NCBI GenBank assembly: GCA_963971425.1
Contig: OZ020523.1
Location: 16,860,867-16,924,866 of the forward strand
From: Bryoerythrophyllum caledonicum
Lineage: Eukaryota > Streptophyta > Bryopsida > Pottiales > Pottiaceae
Length of the DNA stretch: 64,000 nucleotides
Reading direction: 5' to 3'
Part shown: in pieces, positions 34,862 to 45,669 of the stretch
Layout of the letters: the number at the start of each line of letters is the position of its first letter
Position numbering within the stretch: the stretch's first letter is position 1
Notes under the pieces: generated by a model
Told to the model about the DNA's origin: nothing
Database searches by the model: none
The model's input: only the letters and a program-made list of their open reading frames with translations
Program-made: the position numbers and the translations under genes

Positions 34862-37830
34862 ATGCAGCACGGGAGTATGTCTGACTCAGATTGGTGGGAG
34901 AGTGACTCGGAAGACCTTGCCATGGTCGCAGCACAGTGCCCTGATTTTGGACATGTGGATTACACGGGAGAAGATGATCTATCCCAAGAGTCTACTAGAA
35001 GGTCGGAGGTTTTGTGGTCAGGAATGTTTGTGAACCTCATGAGGCCAGGTTCAGGCGAAATAGGAGAAGCGTCCATTGTTGAGGTTCACCCCGTGGGACA
35101 ATGGCTTGGAGTTGACATACCAGTCGGTTCTAGTGAGTTCGTATTACTTAGGCCAATGGCCATAACGTCCACGGCGGAAGAATTACCACTCATTCCTTGC
35201 AACGCGGATACGAATCACTTGTTCACACACTTCGGCGGATTGTCCTGTGGAGAAGGGCAGATGTCATGATTCCAACCGGAGATCTCCGGTCCGACGAGTC
35301 CCCATTCGTACCACGAGAGCGATGGGTTGGACTTAAAGTGCAGAGGTTGGACGGAAATGGGTTGGTGCACTGCTCTGGGAGAATCATGGCCGCGTTACCA
35401 TCGGATCATTTCCAAAGTGGATGCTTGAGAGAAGATAATATTGGTGTAACTGCCCTCGACGTTTTTGTTGGGGACACGGAAAGAATAATGAGTAATGAAT
35501 CGTGGCCCATTCTTGAATGTCGTTTTCCTTCCGGGCGGTCTTTGAAAAGCACAATTGATCATTTCGCATCCCTCCCTTTACAACCTGATTCTGGTGCTCA
35601 TTTGGGGGGTCGTGCGAAGGAGCCTTACCGCTTCATTTCCCAACAGTAAGACCTTAACAAAAAGGAATCCTTATACAACAAGAGGACCACGGATGACGAA
35701 ATTTGCAAAGTCAGCTCAGAAAGGTGTTGTCCCAAACGATGCTGCCAATATTTTCAACAATCCCAAACTCTTTCTGTTAGACAGGAAATTCTATGACAAA
35801 TCCTTTGAAGATAGAAAGGAGTATGCAATCTCGGTAGGCGGGCAGTTCCACTCCATTGATGGGGACGGGAAGAGAAAGTACGTCACGCTCTTGGGAGAGG
35901 AGGTCTGCTCTGTTGCATGGTATACGATCCATGGAATTCGGAAGTCCACATTTCATACGTACATCAGACATTTTAGTAGAGGAATCATCAATGCAACTCA
36001 CGGTAACAAGGGCATCAAGCGCCCACGGCTTGCCACTACACAAGCGATGGGGTCAATGACGTCCACTATTAATGACAACGCGGATCAAATGCCTCACCAA
36101 ATGCGGAGCGTCAAGAATGGTCGGATTGACACTCTCAAGTATCTTCCTGCTGGAAACAACTGGAAGCAAATTCGAGCCAACTTCAATGATGTACGTTATC
36201 AATCCCTGCATATTGCTATGGATTCGTACACTCCTTCCTCAGTCGACCGAAGTCCTAGTTTCTGAACCAGAGATCTTCGGTTGGGTCATCGTTGACATGC
36301 ATTGACCTTCAATTGATTAACTCTATACTTCGCTCAGTCTGTTGGATTGTTCTTCAGAATTTCTCCTCTCACTGGGATATTATTTCATTTTGCAGACAAA
36401 CGACTCCTACGGTCTCCCTCCTGTAAGTCAGTCCACAGTTAGTAGGGTAAGGAAGGAATTCTTCGGGAATGTTGCTATTAAGCCATCTGGAAGCACCTTT
36501 GCAAAATGCAGTACTTGTAATGAATTCAATCAATTCTTACTGACGACTCCAAAGGGAACGCCCGCATACGAGCTATTCTATAGCAACAGGCAGGCACACT
36601 TGAATCACCAACAATCATGCAGGAAACTTTACGCGACATGGAGAGAGGAGTCGAAGGCGAAGCCGGTGACCTTTCTTTGTGTCATTCACGACAAGATGGA
36701 CACTACGAAGACGGGCCTTCCACGCATGTGAAGGACCACTAAGGCGACATCTGGTCTCGGACAGCTTCCCATGAATGTGACCGGAATGGTGGCACACGGT
36801 CATGTCGACGGAGCGTATGCTCACTATGCTCCTGCTTTATGGCTTGGAGATTCGAACGCCACCATATCCTCCCTGACAAAAACTTTTTAGGCGGCTTGAG
36901 GGAGCACCTCTACATGAGAGGCGCGCGTTCTTCGAGCACCCGCCTCCAAACTCGATGTTCGCGGCGCTCATGAGGGAAAAAAGCAGGTGCGTTGACGCTT
37001 TAGAGCCCATTGAGCCGAGTGCTTTTAAGGGACCGAAACCGTTGCCACCGAAATTGTTTCCATAGCTCGACAACTGAGCGAAGGACAATAAGAACCAATA
37101 CTTGATGGCATTCTTATCACTGCTAACAGCTCGATGTATTTTCAAGGAGATACAGGTTGGCTTCTTGGTGGTCGGACATACGCATGAAGATATTGATGCT
37201 TACTTTAGTCATCTATCGAAATAACTGAAGAAAAGCAGTACATATATTGTAGCGGATTTGATGAAGGCATTCATGAAGTCACAGAAACTAGCCTTCATGC
37301 CGGAAGTTATCCAAGAGGTGGCCGACTTTAAATCGTACGTCGATGGCTACCTATGCAGCAGGGCGACACGTCTGGTGGGACTAAGTGATATGCATCTTTT
37401 CAAGTTCTACGTTGACGATGAAGTTCAAGAAATCTGCCGTTGATGCAGAGTGGTTACCCATGAACAGAGAGCCGATAAAACTCTGGAAGATAGATGACAG
37501 CGGACGTCCCAGGCTTCCAACAAGTTTTACCAAGCCCGTCCCTTTCAAGCCCATATGGGGTAATGAGGAGCAAAACCCGGTCGGAAACCAAGATGTTGCC
37601 AGAGGCAAGGCCAAAAAAGCGACAGAGAACAAAAACTTCATAGAGACGGAACTTCGGAAGTACGTGGACTACTGGGCATCCGGAATGTCAAAGTGCGCAG
37701 GGTACGCAGACTCCATCCGCCCATACCTGCAGTACTGGAAGAACGTCATCGACGAGCTTGACAGGCCACTTCCACAGACACCCTCCGAGCTCGAAGAGGG
37801 ATTCTGGCCTACCCATGATTGGAGAGGCCC
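34862..37830 (+). pseudogene. DUF7869-like transposase, 5' part (interrupted by gypsy)
   Basis: Successive plus-strand frames at 34862-35269, 35197-35649, 35647-36189 and 36397-36729, followed by shorter frames to 37830, encode a long protein. An intron from 36190 (gat/gtacgt) to 36396 (ttgcag/aca) removes a palindrome variant and joins the exons in frame. Recognisable segments are CSTCNEF, then IHDKMDTTKTGLPRM, then LDN-stop-AKDNKN at about 37060, and VGFLVVGHTHEDIDAYFS at about 37160. This order of Asp-rich motifs is what I recall for DUF7869-type proteins of eukaryotic transposons, which look like DDE integrases. Breaks include stops at about 36729, 37062 and 37222 and frame changes near 36890 and 37430. 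The reading frame continues on the far side of the gypsy insertion at 44021. Confidence 0.55.
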
Positions 37831-38266
37831 TGTCAGGGACCAAATTCAGAACAAGGATTGAAGGCAAGAGAGAGAGCTAACTTGATATTAGAACAAGAAC
37901 TAGAACAAGAACAAGGTACAAGAAGGCCTTGGCTAGACCACAAGAGTGAGTTGTCGAGACAGAAGACACCATCAGCCTCGACTTCTATTTATACTGTTGG
38001 CGTAAGGCCCTTATGGAAGCTTCTCGAGCGACTTCCACACAAACTAAGAAGCTTCTCCAATAATTTCCTAAGAACTACGAAACTTCTCTAACAACTTCTT
38101 ATAAGAAGCTTCTCTAACAACTTCCTAGAGTCTCCTAGAATCTTCTAAGGTTTTCTAGAACCTTCTATAATCTTCTAGAATCTTCTAGAGTCTTCCTAGA
38201 GTCTTCTAGAAACTTCTAGAGTCTTCTAAGACTTTCTAACGTGTCTTCTAAGGTATGTCCGTGACA
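37831..38266 (-). repeat. Gypsy 3' LTR (left)
   Basis: Begins tgtcagggac next to the GGCCC duplication and ends gtccgtgaca, so on the minus strand it starts TGTCAC and ends TGACA. The part from about 37960 to 38266 matches the right LTR closely. The outer 130 bp does not align well with the right LTR and may have been replaced. Many TTCTAGAA-type heat-shock-element motifs lie at 38120-38235. Confidence 0.75.
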
Positions 38267-38280
38267 TTACCCCCTCCTTT
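38267..38280 (-). other. Gypsy polypurine tract
   Basis: On the minus strand AAAGGAGGGGGTAA lies directly before the TGTCAC start of the 3' LTR, where plus-strand DNA synthesis is primed. Confidence 0.7.
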
Positions 38281-38477
38281 AGCTTCGAGGTCTCCGAGAA
38301 GTCTAGGTTGTTGCAAGCCTACCATCGTAAAAAGTTGAAAATTTGTCGCATACAATCTGCGATAAACTCCAGTTGTCGTTCTTGAGGTAGGTGGTTCATC
38401 GGTCCTTGCAGCCATCGGTAGTGTCCAACGCCTTCGACTTCCGACCAGGCATGAACTTCAGTGTCTTCATTGTGGAA

Positions 38478-38705
38478 CTATCCTGCAAAAACTCCCTCGG
38501 CAATACCGTCGTAGGCAGGCTCTACTTCAAACACAATCACTAGGGACATGTTACTCGGTATCCTTCGTCTTCTTCGTGGTGCAGGTAATTCTTCATCTCG
38601 AGGTTGCCTTCGCGGTGTAGGTGGCTCTTCGTCTCGAGGTCGTCTTCGTGAGCTACTAGACTGAGATGACATGACTGGCATAGTATCTATCTCCTGGCTC
38701 TCCAT
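38478..38705 (-). CDS. Small Arg/Pro-rich ORF between chromodomain and 3' LTR
   Basis: A 75-residue frame begins MESQEIDTMPV and contains two near copies of RRPRDEEPPTP-like repeats encoded by short DNA repeats, followed by an acidic tail. Such extra ORFs occur in some chromoviruses at this place. No domain is recognised. It could also be accidental. Confidence 0.3.
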   Translation of the reverse strand: MESQEIDTMPVMSSQSSSSRRRPRDEEPPTPRRQPRDEELPAPRRRRRIPSNMSLVIVFEVEPAYDGIAEGVFAG

Positions 38706-38860
38706 AACGTAGGAAACTAAACTAGGCAACAATAGAGAAAACAAACTATAGGCATAAAACAATGAACTTAAGCCGCAATTTATACTTTCTAACCACCGGT
38801 TCACGGGTTCCTTCCTCCCCTTCTTCGTAAGGTCAGAGGTCAAGAATCGTCAAGTAGAAG

Positions 38861-39355
38861 TTATTGCTGGAAAGGCTTTGGCTTATCAGAATAGCACTGA
38901 TAAAATTCCTGGACTTTCTGCGGCGCATTATCCAGATTTTCCGTTGGTTCCCACGTTCGCTCGTTGATATCATAGCCGTGCCAATGAATAAAATACTCCA
39001 ATTTGCCATGTTTATGGCGAGAATCAAGAACTTTTTCCACCTCATATTCCACATGATTATCGATTTCAATGGAAGGTGGTACCGATTGTCGTCTTCCAAA
39101 AATGGATGATTCTTTATAAGGCTCTAGAAGGGAAACATGAAAAACTGGATGTACCTTCATTGTAGATGGTAACTCCAGACGGAATGCCACTGGATTGATT
39201 TGCTTCTCGATGACAAATGGGCCCAATCGCCGGTAGTCCAACTTATCACAAGGCCGCTTGGTCTTGATATTCCGTCGAAGAAGCCATACTTTATCTCCAA
39301 CGTGGAAAGGCGGTGCTTGAGTCCGAAATTTATCTGCAGCTGCCTTGTAAGAATC
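38861..39355 (-). pseudogene. pol: Gypsy integrase C-terminus with chromodomain
   Basis: The segment [20 protein letters not shown] is the usual bridge in chromoviral integrases. The chromodomain follows, from [12 protein letters not shown] through [17 protein letters not shown] to [10 protein letters not shown]. It keeps the aromatic residues that bind methylated histone H3 in functional copies (Tyr, Trp and Tyr/Trp positions look conserved). Chromodomains guide integration to heterochromatin. Confidence 0.85.
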
Positions 39356-40615
39356 TTAGGCCGTTTGTAGTTGAAGCTTCAAAGTATTTTGAAGCTGTAA
39401 TAGTTGATTCGCAAAGTCCTCAGCCGCTGGATTGTTAGTGGTTGGCGAAGTCAACAAATCAAGTTTCGGATGATAGCCATAATTTGAATAAAATGGCATT
39501 TGTTGAATTGAAGCATGGAGAGTATTGTTATATGCAAACTCTGCGAGCGATAGATATGTCGTCCTGTTGTCTTGCTGATAGTTGATGCTGCATCGTAAAT
39601 ATTGCTCCAAGACTTGATTAACCCGTTCCGTTTGGCCGTCGGTTTGAGGATGGAAAGCCGAAGAAAGCTTGATTTCTACCTTCAATGTAGCAAAAAGACA
39701 TCTCCAGAACTTTGATACAAACTGGGTACCTCGATCGGATACGATGTCGTCTGGTAGGCCATGATATCGGTAAACGTTATCAAGAAAAAATCTTGCCGTG
39801 TCTTCGCTTGATGATGTCTTCTTACAAGGAATAAAGTGTGTCATCTTTGTAAGTCGATCGACCACAACAAAGATGCTATCAAAAGAATTTCATAGCGGCA
39901 AATCCGTAATGAAGTCCATAGAAACTGAAGACCATGGTCGACGCGGAATAGGCAAAGGTTGTAGAAGACCATAAGGGCGATGCCGAGGATTCTTTGAGCT
40001 TGAACAAATGTCACAAGAGGTGACAAAATCCTTCACATCCTTCCACATCTTGGGCCACCAGAAATCTCCGGAAATAAGTTCTAATGTCTTGTTGATTCCA
40101 AAATGTCCCGCGGCTGGAAAGTCGTGACGAGATTGAAGAACTCGGAGTCCTACATACCCTTTTGGGATATATAGTCGCTCTTCGAAGTATAAAAGATCGC
40201 CTTCTACCTTGAAATTGCCATTATTGATACGTTGTTTGATATCAAGAGCTATAGAATCTTCAATGGTCGCTGAACGTACCTGATTGAGGAAGTCAGCATC
40301 AATTGACACAATCGCAGCGGAAAGCTGAAAGTGCTCGGGCTTCAATAATGTCGTACATTGTAGATCAAATGCTGCTTCTCCGGCCCGTGGCGTAAGATAC
40401 GATCTCCTCAATAGTGCATCTGATAGACCTTGTTGCTTACCACGTCGATAAGTGATAACAAAGTCAAATCGAGATAGCGACATACTCCATCGAGCTTGAC
40501 GACGATTCAAAACCCGGGCGGACATGAAATACTCCAAGTTCTTATAATCTGTATATACAGTCACCGGATGCGCCGCTCCCTCAAGAAAGTGGCGCCACTC
40601 TTGAAAGATATCCAC
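39356..40615 (-). pseudogene. pol: Gypsy integrase
   Basis: After the end of RNase H comes the HHCC zinc finger (H..H in HDFPAAGHFG and C..C in CDICSSS). The catalytic core follows with D at SMDFITDLP, D at SDRGTQF, and the expected Glu about 35 residues later in the TERVNQVLEQ region. The ORF is split by TGA at about 39890 between DLPL and NSFDSIFVVVDRL in the same frame, and ends at a TAA at 39356 that is probably CAA to TAA. Confidence 0.8.
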
Positions 40616-40857
40616 AATAGCAAGAAGTTTCTTGTCGTGGATCTCATAGTTAATCTCAGCAGGAGATAGTTACGAGAATAGGAAACAACTAGGTGGAGCT
40701 TCTCGCCTTTGTCCATTTGTGAAAGTACAACTCCTAAGGCAAAATCTGAAGCATCAGTTTCCAAATAGAAAGCCTTTGTAAAGTCCGGATGTACCAAGAT
40801 TGGAGCCGTGGTAAATGCTATTTTAAGATCTTGAAATGCTTTCTCTGCTGGAAGCCC
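40561..40857 (-). pseudogene. pol: Gypsy RNase H
   Basis: [18 protein letters not shown] is the start of a Ty3-type RNase H. A frame change near 40660 separates it from the rest of the domain, which continues in the following frame ([30 protein letters not shown]). Confidence 0.75.
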
Positions 40858-41757
40858 CTATTCAAGCTTATCTTTACAAGTCAAGCGAGTGAGCGGAGCA
40901 GCTATTCGGGAGTAATTCTTGATAAAGACCCGATAAAAATGAGCAAATCCAAGAAAACATTGTACATCTCTAACTGTCTTTGGAACTTCCCAGCACATGA
41001 TTGCTTCCACCTTCTTGGGATCCATCTTCAAGCCCTCCGTAGTTGCAATGTATCCTAGAAATTCCGTCTCAGGTTGGTGAAACATACACTTCTCAAGTTT
41101 GGCATACAATCCCCGCTTGCGTAATTTTTCGAGGACCAAACGAACGTGTTTCTCGTGCTCGTCTTGGTTCTTAGAAAATATCAAAATATCATTCAAATAG
41201 ATGACAAAAAAATCGTCTAGGTGTTCTCGAAAAATGTCATTCATCATGTGTTGAAAAACTGCCGGAGCGTTGGTAAGACCAAAAGGCATGACATTATATT
41301 CAAAATGGCCATACCTCGTACGAAAAATTGTCTTCCATTCGTCTCTTTCCTTGATTTGCACAAGGTTGTAAGCTCCCCTTAGATCAATCTTTGTAAAGAT
41401 CTTGGCGCTCCTAAGTTGTTCAAGAAGACTGGAGATCAAAGGTAGCGGATAGCGATTCTTCTTTGTTACCTTGTTGAGATCTCGATAGTCCACGCACATC
41501 CGTAGAGAACTATCTTTCTTCTTTACAAATAAGATGGGTGCCCCCGCCGGTGACTTTGAGTGCCAAATGAAATTCTTGGCTACATTCTCGTCAATGTATT
41601 AACGTAATTCCGTCAACTCTATTTGCGATAGATTATAAATTGGGCCAAAAGGTGGTTGCGCACCTTCTTGTAGGTCTATGGCACAATCATATGGTCGGTG
41701 CTCCGGTAGCATGTCGGCGTTCTTCTTCTGAAACACATCTTCAAAATCCTTGTACTA
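40858..41757 (-). pseudogene. pol: Gypsy reverse transcriptase, catalytic Asp changed
   Basis: The order of reverse transcriptase motifs is complete: [43 protein letters not shown], then [15 protein letters not shown] and the [11 protein letters not shown] and [12 protein letters not shown] segments. In the catalytic box the expected YLDD reads YLND (AAT for GAT at about 41195). Loss of one of the metal-binding aspartates should abolish activity. A stop near 41600 precedes the conserved part, and a TAG at 40858 ([15 protein letters not shown]) separates it from RNase H. Confidence 0.85.
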
Positions 41758-42210
41758 CTCTGGTATACTTGTTGCAAGAGTCTTTTTTTCGCAAATTGGA
41801 GTTGCATAGATAACAAATGGAGTACCCTCCTTCGACGATCTTACGAATGCTCTTGTTCCAATAAATAAGGGCTTCTTGATTGGTGATTTTTTAACAGGTT
41901 TTTTCTTGGAACGTTCTGTAGAGAATATCATCTTCTGCAACTTCCAATCTATAGATGGGTTATGCTTTTCTAACCATGAAACGCCAAGAATGACAGGATT
42001 TGACGGGGTTCTACTGATATTGAAAATAATACGGCTATTATGGCCTACAAATGTCACTTCTATAGGTATTGATTCATGAGTAACACTTTCAGAGGACAAA
42101 GGTTGTCCACCTATTACTTCTACATGAACAGGTTTGGATTTCTGTATAAGAAGAATATTATGATCTTTGGCAAAGTCTTCATCTAAAAAACAAGCTGAGG
42201 CTCCTGAATC
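41755..42210 (-). pseudogene. Gypsy aspartic protease
   Basis: The minus strand near 42205 reads LDSGASACFLDEDF, where DSGA is the active site of retropepsins. The conserved PVILGVSWLEKHNP segment follows. The frame ends at a TAG at 41755 just before the polymerase connection (YKDFEDVF). Confidence 0.75.
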
Positions 42211-42242
42211 TAATTAAGCTAAGGTTTTGAGGTTTTGAGGGC

Positions 42243-43376
42243 CTAAAGACAAGGGGACTGTAAAACAACGGGCAGGTTGAGTGGAAAGGTAGGAACCTGA
42301 TTGTTGTTGTGTAACCGAATTGTCCAGCCGCACGGTTCGTATTGTGGCTGGGCATCTTTGTTTTTGAGAATAATTGCGCCGCTGGTCTTGATGATGTGTC
42401 GATTCTGTTTCTTCGGACAATTTCCAGCCTTGTGACCTTCGTCACCGCAATACAAACATAATTTTTTCTCCATACGACGCTTCTTTTCTTCTGGAGTAAG
42501 GGGTTTAAATCGTACTGCATCAATTTGCATGTCTTCTACATCTGAATGTGAATTCAGACTGCTTGCCGACATGGTTGGAGCGTAACGGGTCGTATCTTGT
42601 CTGGATGAAGTCCAGGAACGTTGATCTTGGCGCCGTTGAAACAATCTATTATCGCACTTGACGGCTTGACTAATGGCTTCATTCAATGTTCTTGGGTCAG
42701 GAAGAATCAATAGTAAATCCTTCACATCGTCCCGTAAACCCTAATAGAACTGACTAATCAAGGCTTCTTCGTCCCAGTTGATGTCGCATGCTAATTGCCT
42801 GAAATCTGATGCATAGATTGATGTCAAACGTGCTCCTTGTCGGAGTGATCGAATCTTTGTTGTAGCCCATCGTGCTTTGTCATTCTCTCCAAATGCTTCC
42901 GCAAATGCCTCCAAAAAGGTTTCAAAGTTGTTCAAAATTGATGAGCCTTTCTCGAACAATGGAGCAAACCATGATAAAGCTTGCCCTGTAAGTAAGGTTC
43001 CAACCAATCCAACACGCGATTCTTCCGTTGGATAGCGTTCAGGCTGTAAAACTGTTATTAATCGAATTTGATTGATGAATCCTCGAAACTTAGAGTGTGT
43101 ACCATGAAACTTATCTGGAAGGCTGATTCGAGGCTCTTTTTGTTGTTGAACAAGTGGGCCTTGTCGAACTATATGCGAACTTGCTTATTCCGGTGTAGAA
43201 GTATGAAGTTGGTGAACTCCAACTTGAGCTGTCCCAGATGCACCATCATTATGAGTTCTTGCAATAACTCCTTCAATCTCCGCAGTTCTAGTTGATAAAG
43301 CCGTGAGAGCGTTCATGATTGCGTCTAACTTGGACTCAGAAGTTTCGGTCATACTGATATCTTGACCTCCAGTCAT
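42243..43376 (-). pseudogene. gag: Gypsy gag
   Basis: Starts MTGGQDISM at 43376. The central part has a retrotransposon gag segment (LLTGQALSWFAPL ... FRQLACDINWDEEALISQFY). Near the end is a CCHC zinc knuckle, CLYCGDEGHKAGNC, preceded by a Lys/Arg-rich stretch; it packages element RNA. In-frame stops at 43185 (GAA-TAA-GCA, probably CAA to TAA) and 42741 (QFY-stop-GLRDDVKD, probably TGG to TAG) break it. Confidence 0.8.
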
Positions 43377-43606
43377 TCTGAAGAAAAAAATGAATCTAAA
43401 GAAACACAATATTAATCTAGAGGAGGGTAATCCACAACCTCTAAAACGCCTTAATACTTTTAAAGAGAGGGGTGATCCACTCTCTCACAAAAAAATAAAG
43501 CTCCAATATTGTGAAGAAAGAAATATCAGTTTAGATGAGGATAATCCGCAACTTCTAATGCGTTAGTGCACCTTGCAAGAAGAGGGGTGATCCACACTTT
43601 CCAAGA

Positions 43607-43624
43607 AGAGTCTAACTCTGATAT
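43607..43624 (-). other. Gypsy primer-binding site
   Basis: On the minus strand the string ATATCAGAGTTAGACT directly follows the 5' LTR. It resembles the TGGTATCAGAGC-type site complementary to initiator tRNA-Met used by many plant LTR elements, with changes in the first bases. Confidence 0.5.
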
Positions 43625-44015
43625 TGAGAATGAAGTCAGTCTCGACAAATTTTTTATACTGTTATTCGAGACTGAAGACACCTTTAGCCTCGACTCCTAT
43701 TTATCTTGTTGGCGTAAGGCCCTTATGGAAGCTTCTCGAGCGACTTCCACACAAACTAAGAAGCTTCTCCAGTAATTTCCTAAGAACTACGAAGCTTCTC
43801 TAACTTCTTATAAGAAGCTTCTCTAACAACTTCCTAGAGTCTCCTAGAATCTTCTAAGGTTTTCTAGAACCTTCTATAGTCTTCTAGAATCTTCTAGAGT
43901 TTTCCAGAGTCTTCTAGAATCTTCCAGAACCTTCTAGAGTCTTCCTAGAGTCTTCTAGAAACTTCTAGAGTCTTCTAAGATTTTCTAACGTGTCTTCTAA
44001 GGTATGTCCGTGACA
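43625..44015 (-). repeat. Gypsy 5' LTR (right)
   Basis: Shares the core of about 300 bp with the left LTR, including the TTCTAGAATCTTCTAGAG-type arrays at about 43840-43985, and ends gtccgtgaca next to the second GGCCC. The inner edge is set at tgagaatg because a primer-binding-site-like string adjoins it. Confidence 0.75.
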
Positions 44016-44507
44016 GGCCCTCATGAGGGAGGTGCAAATCCGCTAGGATTGCTTCCACAACCATTGGATGTCACTCCCGAAGATGAGGTTCTTGAATCTA
44101 ACTGCGGACCTGCTAATGAAGCCCCGAAGTCCACATTTAATCCTTGGCAAGACATCCGTCATGGGTCTTCGGTTCTAGTAAGACCTAGTGATCCAGACAT
44201 CTATCATGTCTGGCAGGGAAGAGCAGTTTTAGACGTCGTCAGGGATGAGGGTAATGCCAACCACGGAAAATTCATCATTAAATATTGGGAGCCTGATAAC
44301 AAGCAAAAGAATCTGAAGAAGAAGTACCAGGACTGCTGGGAAGCCACATGGGTTCCCGACCAAGAGAAGCATGTATGGTGTCATGTGAGTTCTGTGGTGT
44401 TTGCGACTTGGTCTAACAAAGTAAATCAACTGACGAGGTCCATTCCGCGTAAAATGAAAGAAGCAGCGCTTGTGAACTTAGAGAAAGCGAATGCCGCTAA
44501 TCCCTGA
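44016..44507 (+). pseudogene. DUF7869-like transposase, 3' part
   Basis: When the gypsy element and one copy of its GGCCC duplication are ignored, the frame ending DWRGP at 37830 continues here as HEGGANPLG and runs 160 more residues to a stop at 44505. The segment is rich in Trp, Lys and Glu, with CWEATWVPDQEKHVWCH. I see no known domain. It is the C-terminus of the transposase gene. The continuity is the best proof that the gypsy element landed in a coding exon. Confidence 0.6.
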
Positions 44508-45342
44508 GGGCTGACTAGTCTATCTTGTTTCTCACGCTCATCTTGAAATATCATTGTGAGAAGCAAATCTTCCAGTTTGTGAGTTAGGTTTTAGGTGATC
44601 GGTGCCAATAAATACAATTCCGCAGTGTAGTACAGTAATCTCCCTGAGTCACCACATCCTTACGGATTTGAACCGGAGATCTCCGGCTGTAGAGACGATT
44701 TTCATCCGGCTTTGATTTTCGACATCCAACCTAGCAACGCCCTCATGTCATCTTGAAGATTACCGGATCCGTGCTCTTCTAGTCACCGTAATTCGGATTC
44801 TTATAGTTCTCACAGTATTACGATTTTTTGGTTAATTCCACTGGAATATTATAAGGCGTGTACTTCCCTCGGAAAGCTCACCAGAGATCTTCGGCTGTTT
44901 ATTCGGAAGAGGAACCGCTTCTTCTCGACTTCCACAGCTGACAACGGTTGTTGTTTGGCCAGATATTATCTTCAAAAACCGTGGATGGAAGGATGTTCAT
45001 GTATTGCCATGTTTATCAGTTGAAGACCTAGCCGGAGCTCTCCGGATAGGCGATTCACATTAACCATTCTCAACAATGGGGTCCATAAATCGAATTTTGA
45101 GCGGACCTTGGTGTTCTTAGGAGTATTGTAAAATATCCGGAGATCTTCTCTGACTACGATACTGTAATTCATTTGACGATGGAACTTCTCCAAAAAAAAC
45201 AGAGTCGTCTTGGGCTCTCTTTTGACTGAATGGGTGGATACGAAGGCTAGTATATAAGAGGGTTCAACAGTGCAACATTTCATATGTTTTGTGGTTCAAC
45301 GTTAAGTCTTTTTTGTCCATAGCCAGAGTGGAGATAGAGGTG
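44508..45342. other. Spacer with palindromes and TATA-type promoter
   Basis: Between the transposase 3' end and the acidic-protein gene lie palindrome copies at 44673, 44881, 45032 and 45137. A TATA box (tatataag at 45251-45258) lies 85 bp before the next ATG. Confidence 0.5.
45251..45258 (+). promoter_or_regulatory. TATA box of the acidic-protein gene
   Basis: TATATAAG lies 85 bp before the ATG at 45343, at a spacing that fits a short 5' leader. Confidence 0.5.
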
Positions 45343-45669
45343 ATGGCTTCTGCAAGTAGGAAGAGGGAGAGGGAAGATATGGATTCGTTAAAGAGGAGAG
45401 TTACACGAAAGATGGAGGGAGAGTACGTTCAACAGGAGGACGACGACATCAACTACGACGCGAAGGACGAGAAGGAGATCGACTCCGAAGTTGATGAGAC
45501 CCTCGATGGAGATGCTTCGGTTGAAGATGAGGAAGAGGACGACCCGTGGTATGAAGACGAGGAGGAATCTGACTCAGAGGGCGGCTGCAGCCCATTTCAA
45601 ACAGGGTGTGACACAGGGTCTGATGTCGATTCAGACATGTACGCACCGGCACACTGGAAGGATCGTTAG
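45343..45669 (+). CDS. Small acidic Asp/Glu-rich protein
   Basis: This intact 108-residue frame starts MASASRKRERED and ends KDR. The first 30 residues are basic. The rest is acidic, with long Glu/Asp runs (EEDDPWYEDEEESDSEGG), so it is probably disordered and nuclear. The ATG at 45343 is used because it is the first after the TATA box. It is the only undisrupted gene with a promoter-like element in the giant unit. Its role is unknown; a histone-chaperone-like or transposition-accessory role would be speculation. Confidence 0.5.
   Translation: MASASRKREREDMDSLKRRVTRKMEGEYVQQEDDDINYDAKDEKEIDSEVDETLDGDASVEDEEEDDPWYEDEEESDSEGGCSPFQTGCDTGSDVDSDMYAPAHWKDR

Larger units (their letters stand above)
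37831..44015 (-). mobile_element. Ty3/gypsy chromovirus, decayed
   Basis: This full retrotransposon lies on the minus strand with the order gag, protease, reverse transcriptase, RNase H, integrase, chromodomain. It is flanked by the 5-bp target duplication GGCCC (37826-37830 and 44016-44020). The LTRs share a core of about 300 bp ending tatgtccgtgaca. A chromodomain after the integrase identifies it as a chromovirus. Stops in gag, protease and pol, one frameshift in RNase H, and Asn in place of a catalytic Asp in the reverse transcriptase show it cannot move on its own. Confidence 0.9.

Noticed and set aside
37831..37960. Extending the left gypsy LTR match through its outer 130 bp
   Set aside because: This part does not align convincingly with the right LTR, although the target duplication and frame continuity fix the boundary at 37831.
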